A DNA stretch of 64,000 bases, from NCBI RefSeq assembly GCF_000350525.1, contig NZ_AOCN01000022.1:479572-543571 (forward strand). Reading direction: 5' to 3'. This document shows positions 46,906-56,840 of the stretch, one piece after another (position 1 is the first letter of the stretch; every line of letters begins with the position of its first letter). The stretch is from Leucobacter salsicius M1-8 (GTDB taxonomy: Bacteria; Actinomycetota; Actinomycetes; Actinomycetales; Microbacteriaceae). The notes beneath the pieces are model-generated. The model was not told where the DNA came from. It saw only the letters and a list, made by a program, of their open reading frames with translations, and did not search any database. The position numbers and the translations under genes are program-made.

Positions 46906-49683
46906 ATGACGCAGCCCCCTACGCCACCCACTCCACCCTGGGAGCCTGACATGACAGGCGTGTCGGCCGACGCCACCGCCGAGCAGCTGGCCGCGTTGGC
47001 GACGACCCGCCCAGATCTGTGGTCAGAGATCAGCGCCCACCCCAACAGCTACGACGGGCTGCGCAGTTGGATCGCTGAGAGTAGCCGTGCTGCCGCGAAC
47101 GGTGGCCTCGATGCCGATGCAACGATGACGGCGGCGAGTTTCGAGGAGGCGACGCGCACCGTCGCCGCAGCTGACTTTGAGCAGACGGCGGTCGCGAGCA
47201 ATTTCGAGCGCACCACGGTGGCTGGCAATCTGACTCCGCCTGCTGCCGTTGGCCCCGATCCGGCGTCGTTTCCGGGGATGGGCGATAGCGCGCCTCCGTT
47301 CGCGCCCCCATCGCGCAACTGGATGCCCCCGGGGGGCACGCTGCCGGACGTGGCGCAGATGCCCCCGCCCCCGCAGGCCGCGATGCCTGCGTACCCAGCT
47401 CCGGCGGCCTTCGGCCCGCCGCCTGTGGGCCCGGCCCCAACGCCCTTTGGTGCGGCGCCGGATCCCGGCTCGCGGCCCAAATCGAAGTCCAAGAAGTGGA
47501 TCGCGGGCGGCGTTGCTGCTGCCCTCGCGATCTCGGGGGGAGGGGTCGCACTTGCCCTCACCGACACGTGGCCGTTTGGCGAGAGCGGGTTGGGTGGCGG
47601 GTCAGCTGCCTCGAGGGTCGCGCAGGGGGATGCTGCCCCGACCTTTGCTCAGGGGATCGAGGAAAAGTGGTCGGTGTCGGGGAGCGATTTGGGCTCCGAG
47701 GCACGACTGCTGGGGTATTTGCCCCGCATGCTCGGCCAGATTAACGTCGCAGAGCGCAGCGATCAGCCGGTCCTGCTCGACCCAGGCGTCCTGCTTTCGT
47801 TCCGTCCAGATAGTCAGCCGGGCGATGTTCCAGCGAGCTGGGCACTGCTTGATCCGAAAACGGGTGAACCCAAGTGGATCGAGGAGGGCCTGGGGTACGG
47901 GAACGCCTGCGCATCCAACGCTGAGTCGACCGAGGCTACGTGCGTCACGAGCTTCGTCGCTGGATCGGAACTCGTGGGCTTTGATGCAGACGGGCTCACA
48001 ATGCAGGAGCCGAGCCAGGCCGGTTCGGTTCAGCTATTTAAGAAGGGCTGGCAGGTGGTCGGGGACACGAGCAGTGTTCGGTACGATCGGGCTGGCAAGG
48101 AAGTTGGCTCCGTCGCAGGCGTCGGCGACTCTGGCGCGAGGTTCGGCAACTCGGGGTCAACCGATTGCGTCTGGATCTCTGGGGGCGAAACCGTTTCCTA
48201 TGTGGGCGCCGGATGTGCCGGGCCAGAAGACGAGATTCTCGGTGACTTCGAGACGTTTAACTGGGCTGTGGTCGGGGATGAACGCCCCGTGATACTTATT
48301 GACAGTGACAGCCGCACAACGGCATTTGATGCCGGGACTCGTGAACAGCTCTGGTCAAAGACCGGAACGCTTCCCGGGTGGTACCAGGCGCCCCAACTCG
48401 TGAAGCGCGACTCCGGCGACGGTGTGCTGGTCTGGAACGAGGGCCAGCAAAGCGTCGCAATCGTCGACGTTGAAACCGGTGACGAGGTTAAGATCTCGAC
48501 TACGGCGAGTGACCGGAACATCGCAGTCGCTGCAGGCCAGGTGTTGGCGTTTAGCGGGAATTCCGAACGCACGCTGTCGTCGGTCGAGGTCTTCGACGGC
48601 GAGACCGGCGACGAGCTCTATGCGGGCTCGTTCCCCGAGGTGACCGACGTCGCTGAGGTGGTCGGCGGGCCCAACGGCGTGCTGTTCTCACACTATTTCT
48701 GTGACGACTGCTCAACCGCAGAGGGGTCACACTCGCTCGACAGCTACACCTTCATGGGGCCAGCAAACAACAGTGACGGCACGGCCCAGACGGCGGGATC
48801 CGTCTCGATTCCCGACACCATCACGATCGGCTGCCCGGCCGACACGATCCTGCTCGCCTGGGCTGAATTCGCCGATGGCTGGGTGCTCGTGTGCGGCGTC
48901 TCGACGACCGAACCCACCTTTATGGCGTACCAGGGCCCTGACTCCTCGAAGGTGCTGTACTCGGTGGGAGCGCAGAACCCCACCAGCGCCGACGCCAAAG
49001 CTGCCGTTGACTGGGATGCGGGGCTGTCGAGGTATATCGCAGAGCTCGATGGCGGCGACCGCGTCACCCTCGACTACGACATTGGTACGGCCGTGCGTCG
49101 CGACTCCGTCGAGCGCAAGACCATCGAGCAACAGCGGTTTGTGCGCTACGTCTTCGTGCCGCTGGGTGAGTCCGTGCGCACCGTGACGGATACCGCTCAG
49201 GAGGACGGCGCGTTCGACGTGCAGGCACCCGATGACACAGCGGACGATCAGGTGCGCTACATGATCGAGGTGCTCGAGAAGGCCTATGCGGGGCGTGCTC
49301 TCGTGAAGGACGCGCTGCCCAAGCTTGAATACTGCACGGCCTCTGCCGGCGGGTACAGTGACACCGTCTCGGCCATGGAAGCGGTGCGCGATAACCGCGC
49401 GGAGCTGCTGTCGTCGCTCGATGCGATGCCCGTGGACAGGGTCCCTGAAGGTAGCGCGCTGCTCGATGACCTGTACGCGGCTATTGAGGCCTCGCACCGG
49501 GCAAACATCGAGTACGTGGCCTGGGCCGAAGCGGCCAACGCATCGGGTTGCGCGTCGCTGTCAAGCAAGGGCGCGCGGGCCGCCGCGAGCTCGGACGCAC
49601 CCAAGGAACGGTTTGCGTCGCGTTGGAATCGTGCGGTCGCACCGAAGTTTGGCGTGCGTACCTTCGACGCCTGGTACATCTAG
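46906..49683 (+). CDS. Membrane-anchored protein: LRV-like N-terminus, Pro-rich linker, beta-propeller-like ectodomain
   Basis: A 925-residue protein. Residues about 17-55 (EQLAALATTRPDLWSEISAH, DGLRSWIAESS) resemble the variant leucine-rich repeat domain found at the N-terminus of many actinobacterial membrane proteins. A Pro/Ala-rich cytoplasmic linker runs to about residue 185. One membrane helix follows (KKWIAGGVAAALAISGGGVALAL). The outer part has repeated Trp/Gly blades such as WALLDPKTGEPKWIEEGLGYG and TTAFDAGTREQLWSKTGTLPG, like PQQ-type propellers. The last 170 residues are helical with a Cys pair. It may sense or bind something in the wall. The ATG has ACAGGAG upstream. Confidence 0.68.
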   Translation: MTQPPTPPTPPWEPDMTGVSADATAEQLAALATTRPDLWSEISAHPNSYDGLRSWIAESSRAAANGGLDADATMTAASFEEATRTVAAADFEQTAVASNFERTTVAGNLTPPAAVGPDPASFPGMGDSAPPFAPPSRNWMPPGGTLPDVAQMPPPPQAAMPAYPAPAAFGPPPVGPAPTPFGAAPDPGSRPKSKSKKWIAGGVAAALAISGGGVALALTDTWPFGESGLGGGSAASRVAQGDAAPTFAQGIEEKWSVSGSDLGSEARLLGYLPRMLGQINVAERSDQPVLLDPGVLLSFRPDSQPGDVPASWALLDPKTGEPKWIEEGLGYGNACASNAESTEATCVTSFVAGSELVGFDADGLTMQEPSQAGSVQLFKKGWQVVGDTSSVRYDRAGKEVGSVAGVGDSGARFGNSGSTDCVWISGGETVSYVGAGCAGPEDEILGDFETFNWAVVGDERPVILIDSDSRTTAFDAGTREQLWSKTGTLPGWYQAPQLVKRDSGDGVLVWNEGQQSVAIVDVETGDEVKISTTASDRNIAVAAGQVLAFSGNSERTLSSVEVFDGETGDELYAGSFPEVTDVAEVVGGPNGVLFSHYFCDDCSTAEGSHSLDSYTFMGPANNSDGTAQTAGSVSIPDTITIGCPADTILLAWAEFADGWVLVCGVSTTEPTFMAYQGPDSSKVLYSVGAQNPTSADAKAAVDWDAGLSRYIAELDGGDRVTLDYDIGTAVRRDSVERKTIEQQRFVRYVFVPLGESVRTVTDTAQEDGAFDVQAPDDTADDQVRYMIEVLEKAYAGRALVKDALPKLEYCTASAGGYSDTVSAMEAVRDNRAELLSSLDAMPVDRVPEGSALLDDLYAAIEASHRANIEYVAWAEAANASGCASLSSKGARAAASSDAPKERFASRWNRAVAPKFGVRTFDAWYI

Positions 49684-49698
49684 CCAGCGAGCCCGATG

Positions 49699-50316
49699 CT
49701 AGGGCGTGGGCTGATCCGAATCCTCGAGTGAGGTCGGCTCAGCCCACCACAACTGCGTCTCGCCGTAGTTCTTTTCGCGCACGCGTTCGAGGCCCGCGGG
49801 CCAGGCAGGCTCGGGGGAGCGCGTCGAACGTTCCACCATCACGGCGGCATCGGGAGCAAGCAGCGGCACGAGCGCCGCGAGGTTCGCCGCGAGCTCGGTC
49901 TCACCCAGGTCATACGGCGGGTCAATGAACGCGACATCCCAGGTAGGCGCCGGATCCCGGTCGCCGCGCGCCTCAAGGAACGCCTGGACCGACTGCCGGG
50001 CCACCTCCACCTCAGGTGCGGTACCGCCTGTGCGTGTAAAAGCACCCTTGATTGCGCCCCAGTTGCGGGCGGCTACGCCCGCGGCCTGCGGGTGCTTCTC
50101 GACGAGCGTCACCAGGCTCGCTCCGCGGCTCGCGGCTTCGAGCCCGAGCGCGCCTGATCCGGCGTAGAGGTCGAGCACGCGAGCCTCGTCGACCAGTCCC
50201 CAAGAATCGAGCGTCGAAAAGATGGCTTCGCGCACGCGGTCGCTCGTGGGCCGGGTGCCCGCCTTGGGCACTTCGAGTCGCAGCGAACCGGCTGTTCCAG
50301 AAATGATTCTCGTCAC
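49699..50316 (-). CDS. rsmD: 16S rRNA (guanine(966)-N(2))-methyltransferase
   Basis: RsmD methylates G966 of 16S rRNA. The 205 residues have the SAM motif VLDLYAGSGALGLEAASRGA and the catalytic FIDPPYDLGE, plus the N-terminal RIISGTAGSLRL and RPTSDRVREAIFSTL. GTG start with TATTCT 6 bases upstream on this strand. It is divergent from recG, a pairing typical of actinobacteria (recG-rsmD-coaD neighbourhood). Confidence 0.92.
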   Translation of the reverse strand: MTRIISGTAGSLRLEVPKAGTRPTSDRVREAIFSTLDSWGLVDEARVLDLYAGSGALGLEAASRGASLVTLVEKHPQAAGVAARNWGAIKGAFTRTGGTAPEVEVARQSVQAFLEARGDRDPAPTWDVAFIDPPYDLGETELAANLAALVPLLAPDAAVMVERSTRSPEPAWPAGLERVREKNYGETQLWWAEPTSLEDSDQPTP

Positions 50317-50402
50317 CCGTCGAGAATATCGCGTGCGCGTGGGCGCGCGTTGTGACCGCGCCGTGCCAGCGCGGTGTCCATGGTCGCCGGTACGCTGGGG
50401 GT

Positions 50403-52604
50403 ATGGAGAACGTGACGCTTGATACGCGCCTGGTGAGCGTGATCGGTGATCGCTCTGCCAAGGTCCTCGAGCGGGCCTTCGACATGCACTCGGTAGAAGA
50501 CCTGCTGATGCACTTTCCCCGGCGCTACTCGAAGCGGGGCGAGCTCACGCCGCTCACCGAGCTGCCGCTCGGCGAACACATCACGGTCGTCGCCGAGGTG
50601 CTTGAGGTGCGCGAGCGCCGCATGCAGCGCCGCAACGGCAGCCTGATCGAGGCTCGCATCACCGACGGTCAGGGCTTTCTGACGATCACCTTTTTCAATC
50701 AGAAGTGGCGGCTCAAGGATCTGCAGTCGCGCCGCCGCGGCATCTTCACCGGCAAGGTGACCGAGTATCGCGGCGCGCTGCAGCTGCAGCAGCCCGACTA
50801 TGAGATGTTTGAGCGGCGTGAGGATGCGCCGGGCGCGCTGGAGCTGAGTGAGGCCGCCGCGAAGGCGTGGTCGCAGACCCCCGTGCCGCTGTATCCGGCG
50901 ACCGCGCAGATGCCGAGCTGGTCAATTCAGCAGTCGATCGAAATTGTGCTTGAGCAGCTCGAACCGCTCGCGGAACCGCTGCCGATGTACATCGTGGCTA
51001 CCGAGGGGCTCATGGACTTCGATCGGGCCATTCGGCTCGTGCACCAGCCCGAGGTTGATGAGCACTGGCAACAGGCGCGCGACAGCCTGCTGTTTCGAGA
51101 GGCATTCGAGCTGCAGCTCGCGCTCCTTGACCGACGGCGGTGCGTGGGCCTGGCGCCCGCGATGCCGCGCGACGAAGGCGGTCTGCTTCTCGCCCGGTTC
51201 GACAGCACGCTGCCGTTCACGCTCACGGGAGACCAGCAGCGTGCGGGCGCAACCATTGCCAGCGAGCTCGCGGACGTGCACCCGATGCACCGGCTGCTGC
51301 AGGGCGAGGTTGGCTCGGGTAAAACCCTGGTTGCGCTGCGCGCAATGCTGCAGGTTGCTGAGGACGGTGGGCAGAGCGCGCTGCTCTCGCCTACAGAAGT
51401 GCTGGCATCGCAGCATTACCGCTCCATCATCGAATCGCTCGGTCCCGATATGGCGGCCGAGGTTGGCGTCGTGCTGCTCACTGGGCGCATGCCCGTGGCC
51501 GAGCGCAAACGATCGCTCCTGGCCCTTGCTTCGGGCGCGGCCCGCATCGCGGTCGGCACCCACGCCCTCCTGGCCGACAAGGTATCGATGTACGACCTCG
51601 GGCTCGTCGTGGTCGATGAGCAGCACCGGTTTGGCGTCGATCAGCGTGAGGCCATGCGACTCAAGGGCAACAACCCGCACGTGCTCGCGATGACCGCGAC
51701 GCCCATCCCGCGCACTGTCGCGCTCACGGCGTTCGGCGACCTCGAAGTTTCGACGATTAAGGAGCTCCCGGCGGGCCGCCAGGGCATCAAGACCGTCGTG
51801 GTGCACGAGGAGTACACCCCCGAACGCAAGCAGCGCATGTGGCAGGAGGTGACGCGGGAGCTTGAGGCTGGCCGCCAGATTTACTTCGTGTGCCCGGCCA
51901 TCGACCAGGCAGAACTCGACCCCGAACTCGACGCCGACATCGACGGACCCGCGGTAGCTGGCGGAGATAGCGACGGCGAAGCCGCACCAAAGCGCCCCGT
52001 CGCGAACGTCGTCGACACGGTCGAACGGCTACGCCGCTCGGCCTGGTACGAGGGCGTGCGCATCGAGGGCATGTACGGCAGCATGCCCACCGACGAAAAA
52101 GACCGGGTGATGCGCGACTTCGCCGCGGGCGAGATCGGCATCCTCGTCTCCACGACCGTGATCGAGGTCGGCGTCAACGTGCCCAACGCGTCCATGATGA
52201 TCGTGCGCGATGCCGACCGGTTCGGCATTTCGCAGCTGCACCAGCTGCGTGGCCGCGTGGGGCGTGGCGAACACGCGGGCCAGTGCATGCTGCTCACCTA
52301 CGCCGAGGAAGACACCCCCGCGCTTGAACGCCTGCTGGCAGTAGCGAGTACGACCGACGGCTTCGCGCTCGCCGAAGCCGATCTCGAGCAGCGCCGCGAG
52401 GGCGACATCTTGGGCACCCGGCAATCAGGCGGTCGCTCCACGCTCCGACTCCTTCGGGTCACTAAACACGGCGAACTCATCATGCACGCCCGAGACGTTG
52501 CGGCGGAGCTGCTCGACGGCGACCCGATGCTCGAACAGTATCCGCTGCTGGGCGCGCGCATCGCGGCAGAAGAGCAGCACATTGAGAACCTCGCAAAGTC
52601 CTAG
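50403..52604 (+). CDS. recG: ATP-dependent DNA helicase RecG
   Basis: RecG remodels stalled forks and branched DNA. The 733 residues comprise an N-terminal OB-fold wedge domain (about 60-170), then the SF2 helicase with Walker A GEVGSGKTLVALRAML (near residue 301), Walker B VVVDEQHRFGVDQR (near 405), TATPIPRT, and the late motifs STTVIEVGVNVPNA and QLRGRVGRGEHAG. A short acidic insert lies near residue 520. The ATG at 50403 has TACGCT 6 bases upstream (leaderless pattern). The open frame extends 17 codons further back without support. Confidence 0.95.
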   Translation: MENVTLDTRLVSVIGDRSAKVLERAFDMHSVEDLLMHFPRRYSKRGELTPLTELPLGEHITVVAEVLEVRERRMQRRNGSLIEARITDGQGFLTITFFNQKWRLKDLQSRRRGIFTGKVTEYRGALQLQQPDYEMFERREDAPGALELSEAAAKAWSQTPVPLYPATAQMPSWSIQQSIEIVLEQLEPLAEPLPMYIVATEGLMDFDRAIRLVHQPEVDEHWQQARDSLLFREAFELQLALLDRRRCVGLAPAMPRDEGGLLLARFDSTLPFTLTGDQQRAGATIASELADVHPMHRLLQGEVGSGKTLVALRAMLQVAEDGGQSALLSPTEVLASQHYRSIIESLGPDMAAEVGVVLLTGRMPVAERKRSLLALASGAARIAVGTHALLADKVSMYDLGLVVVDEQHRFGVDQREAMRLKGNNPHVLAMTATPIPRTVALTAFGDLEVSTIKELPAGRQGIKTVVVHEEYTPERKQRMWQEVTRELEAGRQIYFVCPAIDQAELDPELDADIDGPAVAGGDSDGEAAPKRPVANVVDTVERLRRSAWYEGVRIEGMYGSMPTDEKDRVMRDFAAGEIGILVSTTVIEVGVNVPNASMMIVRDADRFGISQLHQLRGRVGRGEHAGQCMLLTYAEEDTPALERLLAVASTTDGFALAEADLEQRREGDILGTRQSGGRSTLRLLRVTKHGELIMHARDVAAELLDGDPMLEQYPLLGARIAAEEQHIENLAKS

Positions 52605-52711
52605 TACCCAGGTACCACGCACTCGGCACCGGCGTCCGATGTGCGGGGCGACGCACCCCCGTAGCGTAGTTGTTGAGGCCAGAACGTCTGGCCAGAACAC
52701 GGGGAATGCTC

Positions 52712-53632
52712 ATGATCGAGGCTCGCGGACTCACCAAGCAGTACGGCGCCAAGCGCGCCGTAGACGACGTCTCATTTAGCATCAAGCCCGGCCAAGTGAC
52801 CGGGTTTCTCGGCCCGAACGGTGCCGGCAAATCGACCACCATGCGACTCATCCTGGGGCTCGACCGCCCCACGTCTGGCACGGTCACCGTCAACGGCGCG
52901 CGCTACACCGAGGTCGATTCGCCGTTGACCGCGGTCGGCGCCCTGCTCGACGCGAAGGGAGTGCATCCCGGCCGCAGCGCTCGCAGTCACCTGCGCGCCA
53001 TCGCGGCCACGCACGGCATTTCGGATCGCCGCGTCAGCGAGGTGCTTGCGCAGACCGGGCTCGAATCGGTCGCCCAGAAACGCGTCGGCGGCTACTCGCT
53101 CGGCATGGGGCAGCGGCTCGGCATTGCGGCGGCGCTGCTCGGCGACCCAGAGGTGCTCATTCTTGATGAGCCGGTCAACGGCCTCGACCCCGACGGGGTG
53201 CGCTGGGTGCGCCAGCTGCTGCGCCATATGGCGAGCGAGGGGCGCACGGTGCTGCTGTCGAGCCACCTGATGAGCGAGATGGCACAGACCGCCGACCACA
53301 TCATCGTGCTCGCCCGTGGGCGGGTCATGGCCGATGCACCGCTCGCTGAGTTTCTCGACGCCCAGGGCCAGAGTACGGTTACCGTGCGCAGCCCCGAGGC
53401 CGCACGCCTCGCCTCACTCGTGATGACCGAGACGCCCGACTGCAGCCTCGAAAGCACTGGCAACGACGGATTCGCCGTCACCGGAATCGACAGCGCACGC
53501 ATCGGCCGTCTCGCGGCGGCAACGGGCATCGAGCTGCACGAGCTCTCGACCACCTCGTCAAACCTTGAGGACGCGTACCTCTCGCTCACACAAGACGCGG
53601 TCGAGTATTCGACCGCGCCCGTCGCCGCCTAA
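52712..53632 (+). CDS. ABC transporter ATP-binding protein
   Basis: A 306-residue nucleotide-binding subunit. Walker A GFLGPNGAGKSTTMRLILGL, signature YSLGMGQRLGIAAALLG, Walker B VLILDEPVNGLDPDG, and switch His in LLSSHLMSEM. It resembles exporters for peptides or antibiotics (NatA/BcrA-like). CGGGGA precedes the ATG at 52712 with 6 bases spacing; an ATG at 52706 is less likely. It pairs with the next membrane gene and lies next to a two-component system. Confidence 0.9.
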   Translation: MIEARGLTKQYGAKRAVDDVSFSIKPGQVTGFLGPNGAGKSTTMRLILGLDRPTSGTVTVNGARYTEVDSPLTAVGALLDAKGVHPGRSARSHLRAIAATHGISDRRVSEVLAQTGLESVAQKRVGGYSLGMGQRLGIAAALLGDPEVLILDEPVNGLDPDGVRWVRQLLRHMASEGRTVLLSSHLMSEMAQTADHIIVLARGRVMADAPLAEFLDAQGQSTVTVRSPEAARLASLVMTETPDCSLESTGNDGFAVTGIDSARIGRLAAATGIELHELSTTSSNLEDAYLSLTQDAVEYSTAPVAA

Positions 53633-53675
53633 GCGCGCCGCCCCACACTCGCGTCTGTACGCAAAGGACTTCATC

Positions 53676-54611
53676 ATGACCACGACCATTTTCATCGACG
53701 GCAGCTCGGCTCCGGATCCGCGCGCCTCACACCCCAGCACCGCAGCGCGCCCCGCTGCCGCGAGGCCCGCGGGCAGCCGTGCCGCCGCCGGCGCGAAGCT
53801 GAGCTTCGGGGGGCTGCTGCGTGCGGAACGCATTAAGCTCAGCTCGCTGCGCAGCATTCGCTTTACCCTCGCCGCAACCCTTGCCGCGGGGTTTGGCCTC
53901 AGCGGCCTGATCGCGCTGCTGTGGAACAGCGAGGCCATGGCCCCTGCGGGCACCCAGACGGCGGCTGAACTGCAGCAGTACCTGTTGATGACCGCCTCGA
54001 TCTCGGCACCGTTCATCGCGCTCGTGTTCGGTGTACTCGGCGTGCTCGTCATGTCGAGCGAGTATGCGAGCGGACTCATTCTCTCAACTCTCGTCGCGGC
54101 ACCCCGCCGCACTGCCGTGTTTATGGCAAAGGCCGTCGTGCTCGCCGCCACCGCCGCGATCACCGCCATTATCGTAATCGGTGGGGGGCTGCTGATCGGC
54201 GTGCTGTTCCAGCCTGCCGCAGCGGAGCAGGTGTTCAAGACGCAGGTGATGACGGGCGCCCTCGGCACAGCGGCTTACCTGACGCTGCTTGCCCTCTTCG
54301 CCTTCGGCATCGCGACGCTCACCCGCAACGCGGCCGCAGGTATCGGCATCGTGGCCGGTGTCACCTTCGTCGCGCCGATCGCATTCTCGATGCTGATGAT
54401 GGCGAACTGGGAGTGGGTGCCCACGGTGATCGACTACCTCCCCACGCAGTTGGGCAACACGCTCTCCATGGGCATCATCCCGGCCGCAGACGCTGCGGCC
54501 GCCGGCGTCTCGGGCGTGGGGTACGCCGGCTCGCTGCTCGCGATGGTTGTCTGGGCAGCCGTCACAGTGATTCCCGCCGCCATCGTCTTCCGGCGACGCG
54601 ACGCGCACTAG
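53676..54611 (+). CDS. ABC transporter permease
   Basis: A 311-residue ABC-2-type membrane subunit. The N-terminal 55 residues are Ala/Pro-rich and cytoplasmic. About six helices follow, including SIRFTLAATLAAGFGLSGLIALL, APFIALVFGVLGVLVMSSEY, AITAIIVIGGGLLIGVLF and a final VVWAAVTVIPAAIVFRRRD. The segment SSEYASGLILSTLVAAPRR is typical of this class. AAAGGA precedes the ATG at 53676. A strong hairpin follows. Confidence 0.88.
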   Translation: MTTTIFIDGSSAPDPRASHPSTAARPAAARPAGSRAAAGAKLSFGGLLRAERIKLSSLRSIRFTLAATLAAGFGLSGLIALLWNSEAMAPAGTQTAAELQQYLLMTASISAPFIALVFGVLGVLVMSSEYASGLILSTLVAAPRRTAVFMAKAVVLAATAAITAIIVIGGGLLIGVLFQPAAAEQVFKTQVMTGALGTAAYLTLLALFAFGIATLTRNAAAGIGIVAGVTFVAPIAFSMLMMANWEWVPTVIDYLPTQLGNTLSMGIIPAADAAAAGVSGVGYAGSLLAMVVWAAVTVIPAAIVFRRRDAH

Positions 54612-54628
54612 ACGCAGCATTAGACAGG

Positions 54629-54660
54629 TGGTGGCCAGCGGCGTGAGCCGCTGGCCACCA
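54629..54660 (+). terminator. Hairpin after the ABC permease
   Basis: TGGTGGCCAGCGGC pairs perfectly with GCCGCTGGCCACCA around GTGA. There is no T-run. Confidence 0.65.
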
Positions 54661-54681
54661 GTGATTGACTAGGGTGAACAT

Positions 54682-56091
54682 ATGATGAGCGCGACCGGCA
54701 CCGAGATGCGGCTGCCTAAACCGCCGGGCATTATGCGGCGGTTCCTCGCGGACCATCCACTCGCCGTCGACGTGTTTATCGTCGTCTGGTACATCATCGG
54801 CTCCTGCTTTGGGATCCTGCTTGATGGAGCCATGGCGTCGAGCGAGGCCTTCATCGATGCGCAAGGCGCCCCCGGCGCGATCGAAGCCGCCTCTGATTTC
54901 TTTGCACTTCCCGTCTATTTGCAGTGGCCGTGGTGGCCATTTGCGGCGCTCCGGATCCTCATCATCGCGGCCGCGCTGCTGTACCGGCGCCGGTATCCGC
55001 TCGCCGGGCTTGTAGTGGTGTCGCTCGCGTCGTTCGGCGAGCATGGCGTGCAAAGCCTCGCCACCGGTGTGGCACTCTGCTTCATGATTTATGCAGTACC
55101 CGTGTACCGAAGCGTGGCCGCGGGCTGGATCGGATTCGCGATCGCCTATGTGGTGGGGCTGCTGCAAATGATTCTGCCGCTGGGACTCGCGCCCGCGGCA
55201 GCGTTTGAAGCAAGCGTGGCAGGCACTGCCGCAGATGTTTCCGTGAACCGGCAAGAGTTCATCGTGATCGCGATCATCTCGGGGCTCTGGTATGTCGCCA
55301 TATTGATGCTCGGCATTAACCTGGGCAACCGTCGCAGGTACCTGGCCGCGGTCATCGATCGGGCTCACCAACTGGTGCTTGAACGCGATCAGCAGGCCAA
55401 GCTTGCTGTCGCTGAGGAGCGCGAGCGCATTTCCCGCGAGATGCACGACATCGTTGCGCACTCGCTCTCCGTGATGATCGCGTTGTCGGAGGGGGCCGCC
55501 CGGGCCGCAGCCAACGCCCCAGAGGCCGCCGCAAACGCGATGCGCAAGAGCGCCGAGACCGGCCGGAATGCGCTCGCCGAAACTCGGCGACTCCTCGGAG
55601 CGTTGAGCGACGGCGATGTAGAACTCGCCCCGCAGCCCTCACTCACCGACCTGCCCGAGCTTGCCCAAGGGTTTCGCGATGCCGGGTTGCAGGTCGGGCT
55701 GCGCATCGAGGGTCAGCCCTCCGGCGACCGCGGCCAGGAACTCGCGGTCTATCGCGCGGTGCAGGAGGCCCTCACGAATACGCTGCGGTATGCGGGGCAG
55801 GGAAGCCGGGTCGAGGTCACGGTGCGTAGCGAGCCCGAGCAGACCTGTGTCTCGGTGCGGGATTACGGCTCGATTGCCGGATCAATCCCCGCCCAAACTG
55901 GGCTCGGGGCCGGTAAGGGGCTCGCGGGCATGTCGGAGCGCGCCCGCATGCTCGGCGGCACGGCCCACTCCGGGCCAGCCGAAGACGGTCCCGGCTGGCA
56001 GCTGCGTGTGACGCTGCCCGCAGCGATCAACGCCAGCGGATCCCAGGAAGCCGCTGATCCGGAACCTCAGACAGATATGGAGAAACCATGA
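54682..56091 (+). CDS. NarL-type sensor histidine kinase
   Basis: A 469-residue membrane kinase. An N-terminal region of five or six helices (to about residue 225) is followed by the HisKA_3 box ERERISREMHDIVAHSLSVM with the phosphorylated His near residue 255. The HATPase_c domain shows VQEALTNTLRYAG and GAGKGLAGMSERARMLGG. It would sense membrane or envelope stress, perhaps the substrate of the adjacent ABC exporter. TAGGGT lies 6 bases before the ATG. The stop overlaps the response regulator start (ATGA). Confidence 0.92.
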   Translation: MMSATGTEMRLPKPPGIMRRFLADHPLAVDVFIVVWYIIGSCFGILLDGAMASSEAFIDAQGAPGAIEAASDFFALPVYLQWPWWPFAALRILIIAAALLYRRRYPLAGLVVVSLASFGEHGVQSLATGVALCFMIYAVPVYRSVAAGWIGFAIAYVVGLLQMILPLGLAPAAAFEASVAGTAADVSVNRQEFIVIAIISGLWYVAILMLGINLGNRRRYLAAVIDRAHQLVLERDQQAKLAVAEERERISREMHDIVAHSLSVMIALSEGAARAAANAPEAAANAMRKSAETGRNALAETRRLLGALSDGDVELAPQPSLTDLPELAQGFRDAGLQVGLRIEGQPSGDRGQELAVYRAVQEALTNTLRYAGQGSRVEVTVRSEPEQTCVSVRDYGSIAGSIPAQTGLGAGKGLAGMSERARMLGGTAHSGPAEDGPGWQLRVTLPAAINASGSQEAADPEPQTDMEKP

Positions 56092-56774
56092 CCGGCCCCA
56101 AGATTCGCGTGATGATCGTTGATGACCAGGAGCTGATTCGCACAGGTTTCTCGCTCGTGCTGGGCGCCGAACCGGGCCTGGACGTTGTCGCAGAGGCCGG
56201 GGACGGTGGCGACGCGCTTTCGGTGCTTGAGCGACTGGACACTGAAGGGATAGGTTGCGACATCGCGCTCATGGATGTGCGGATGCCCGGTATGAACGGC
56301 ATCGAGGCGACCGCCGAGATCGCGCGACGTTTCCCCGAGACCCGGGTGCTCGTGCTCACCACGTTCGACCTCGACGAGTACGCGCTTGACGCGATCCGGG
56401 CGGGTGCCGCAGGCTTCCTGCTCAAGGACGCCAAGCCCGAGGAGCTCGTTACCGCGATCACGAAGATCGCCGCCGGTGACTCCGCGATGGCGCCCAGCGT
56501 CACCCGCAGGCTCATTGATCGGATCGGCCTCGGGCAGCAGGCCCCGGGTGCGGGCGCGGCCTCGGCCCAGCGGGATCCGGCGCTCGATCAACTCACCGAG
56601 CGCGAGGCCGAGGTGCTCACGCTCATCGCATCGGGCCTCAATAACGCCGAAATTGGGGCGAGCCTGTTTCTTTCGGAGTCGACCGTGAAGACACACGTTG
56701 GCCGTGTGCTCTCGAAGCTCGAGCTTCGCGACCGCGTGCACGCCGTGATCTTTGCGAAAGAAAATGGAATGTAG
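56088..56774 (+). CDS. LuxR/NarL-family response regulator
   Basis: A 228-residue two-component regulator. The receiver domain has VMIVDDQELIRTGF and the phosphoacceptor Asp63 in IALMDVRMPGMNGIE, with the conserved Lys in GFLLKDAKPEEL. The C-terminal GerE-type HTH reads LTEREAEVLTLIASGLNNAE and STVKTHVGRVLSKLELRDR. It is partnered by the overlapping kinase and probably controls the adjacent ABC operon. Confidence 0.93.
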   Translation: MTGPKIRVMIVDDQELIRTGFSLVLGAEPGLDVVAEAGDGGDALSVLERLDTEGIGCDIALMDVRMPGMNGIEATAEIARRFPETRVLVLTTFDLDEYALDAIRAGAAGFLLKDAKPEELVTAITKIAAGDSAMAPSVTRRLIDRIGLGQQAPGAGAASAQRDPALDQLTEREAEVLTLIASGLNNAEIGASLFLSESTVKTHVGRVLSKLELRDRVHAVIFAKENGM

Positions 56775-56840
56775 CGTGTGTCGTTCACTCGCCGGGCAAG
56801 TATTCGGAATTCCCCCTGGCGGCACCGCTAGGGTAGAGGC

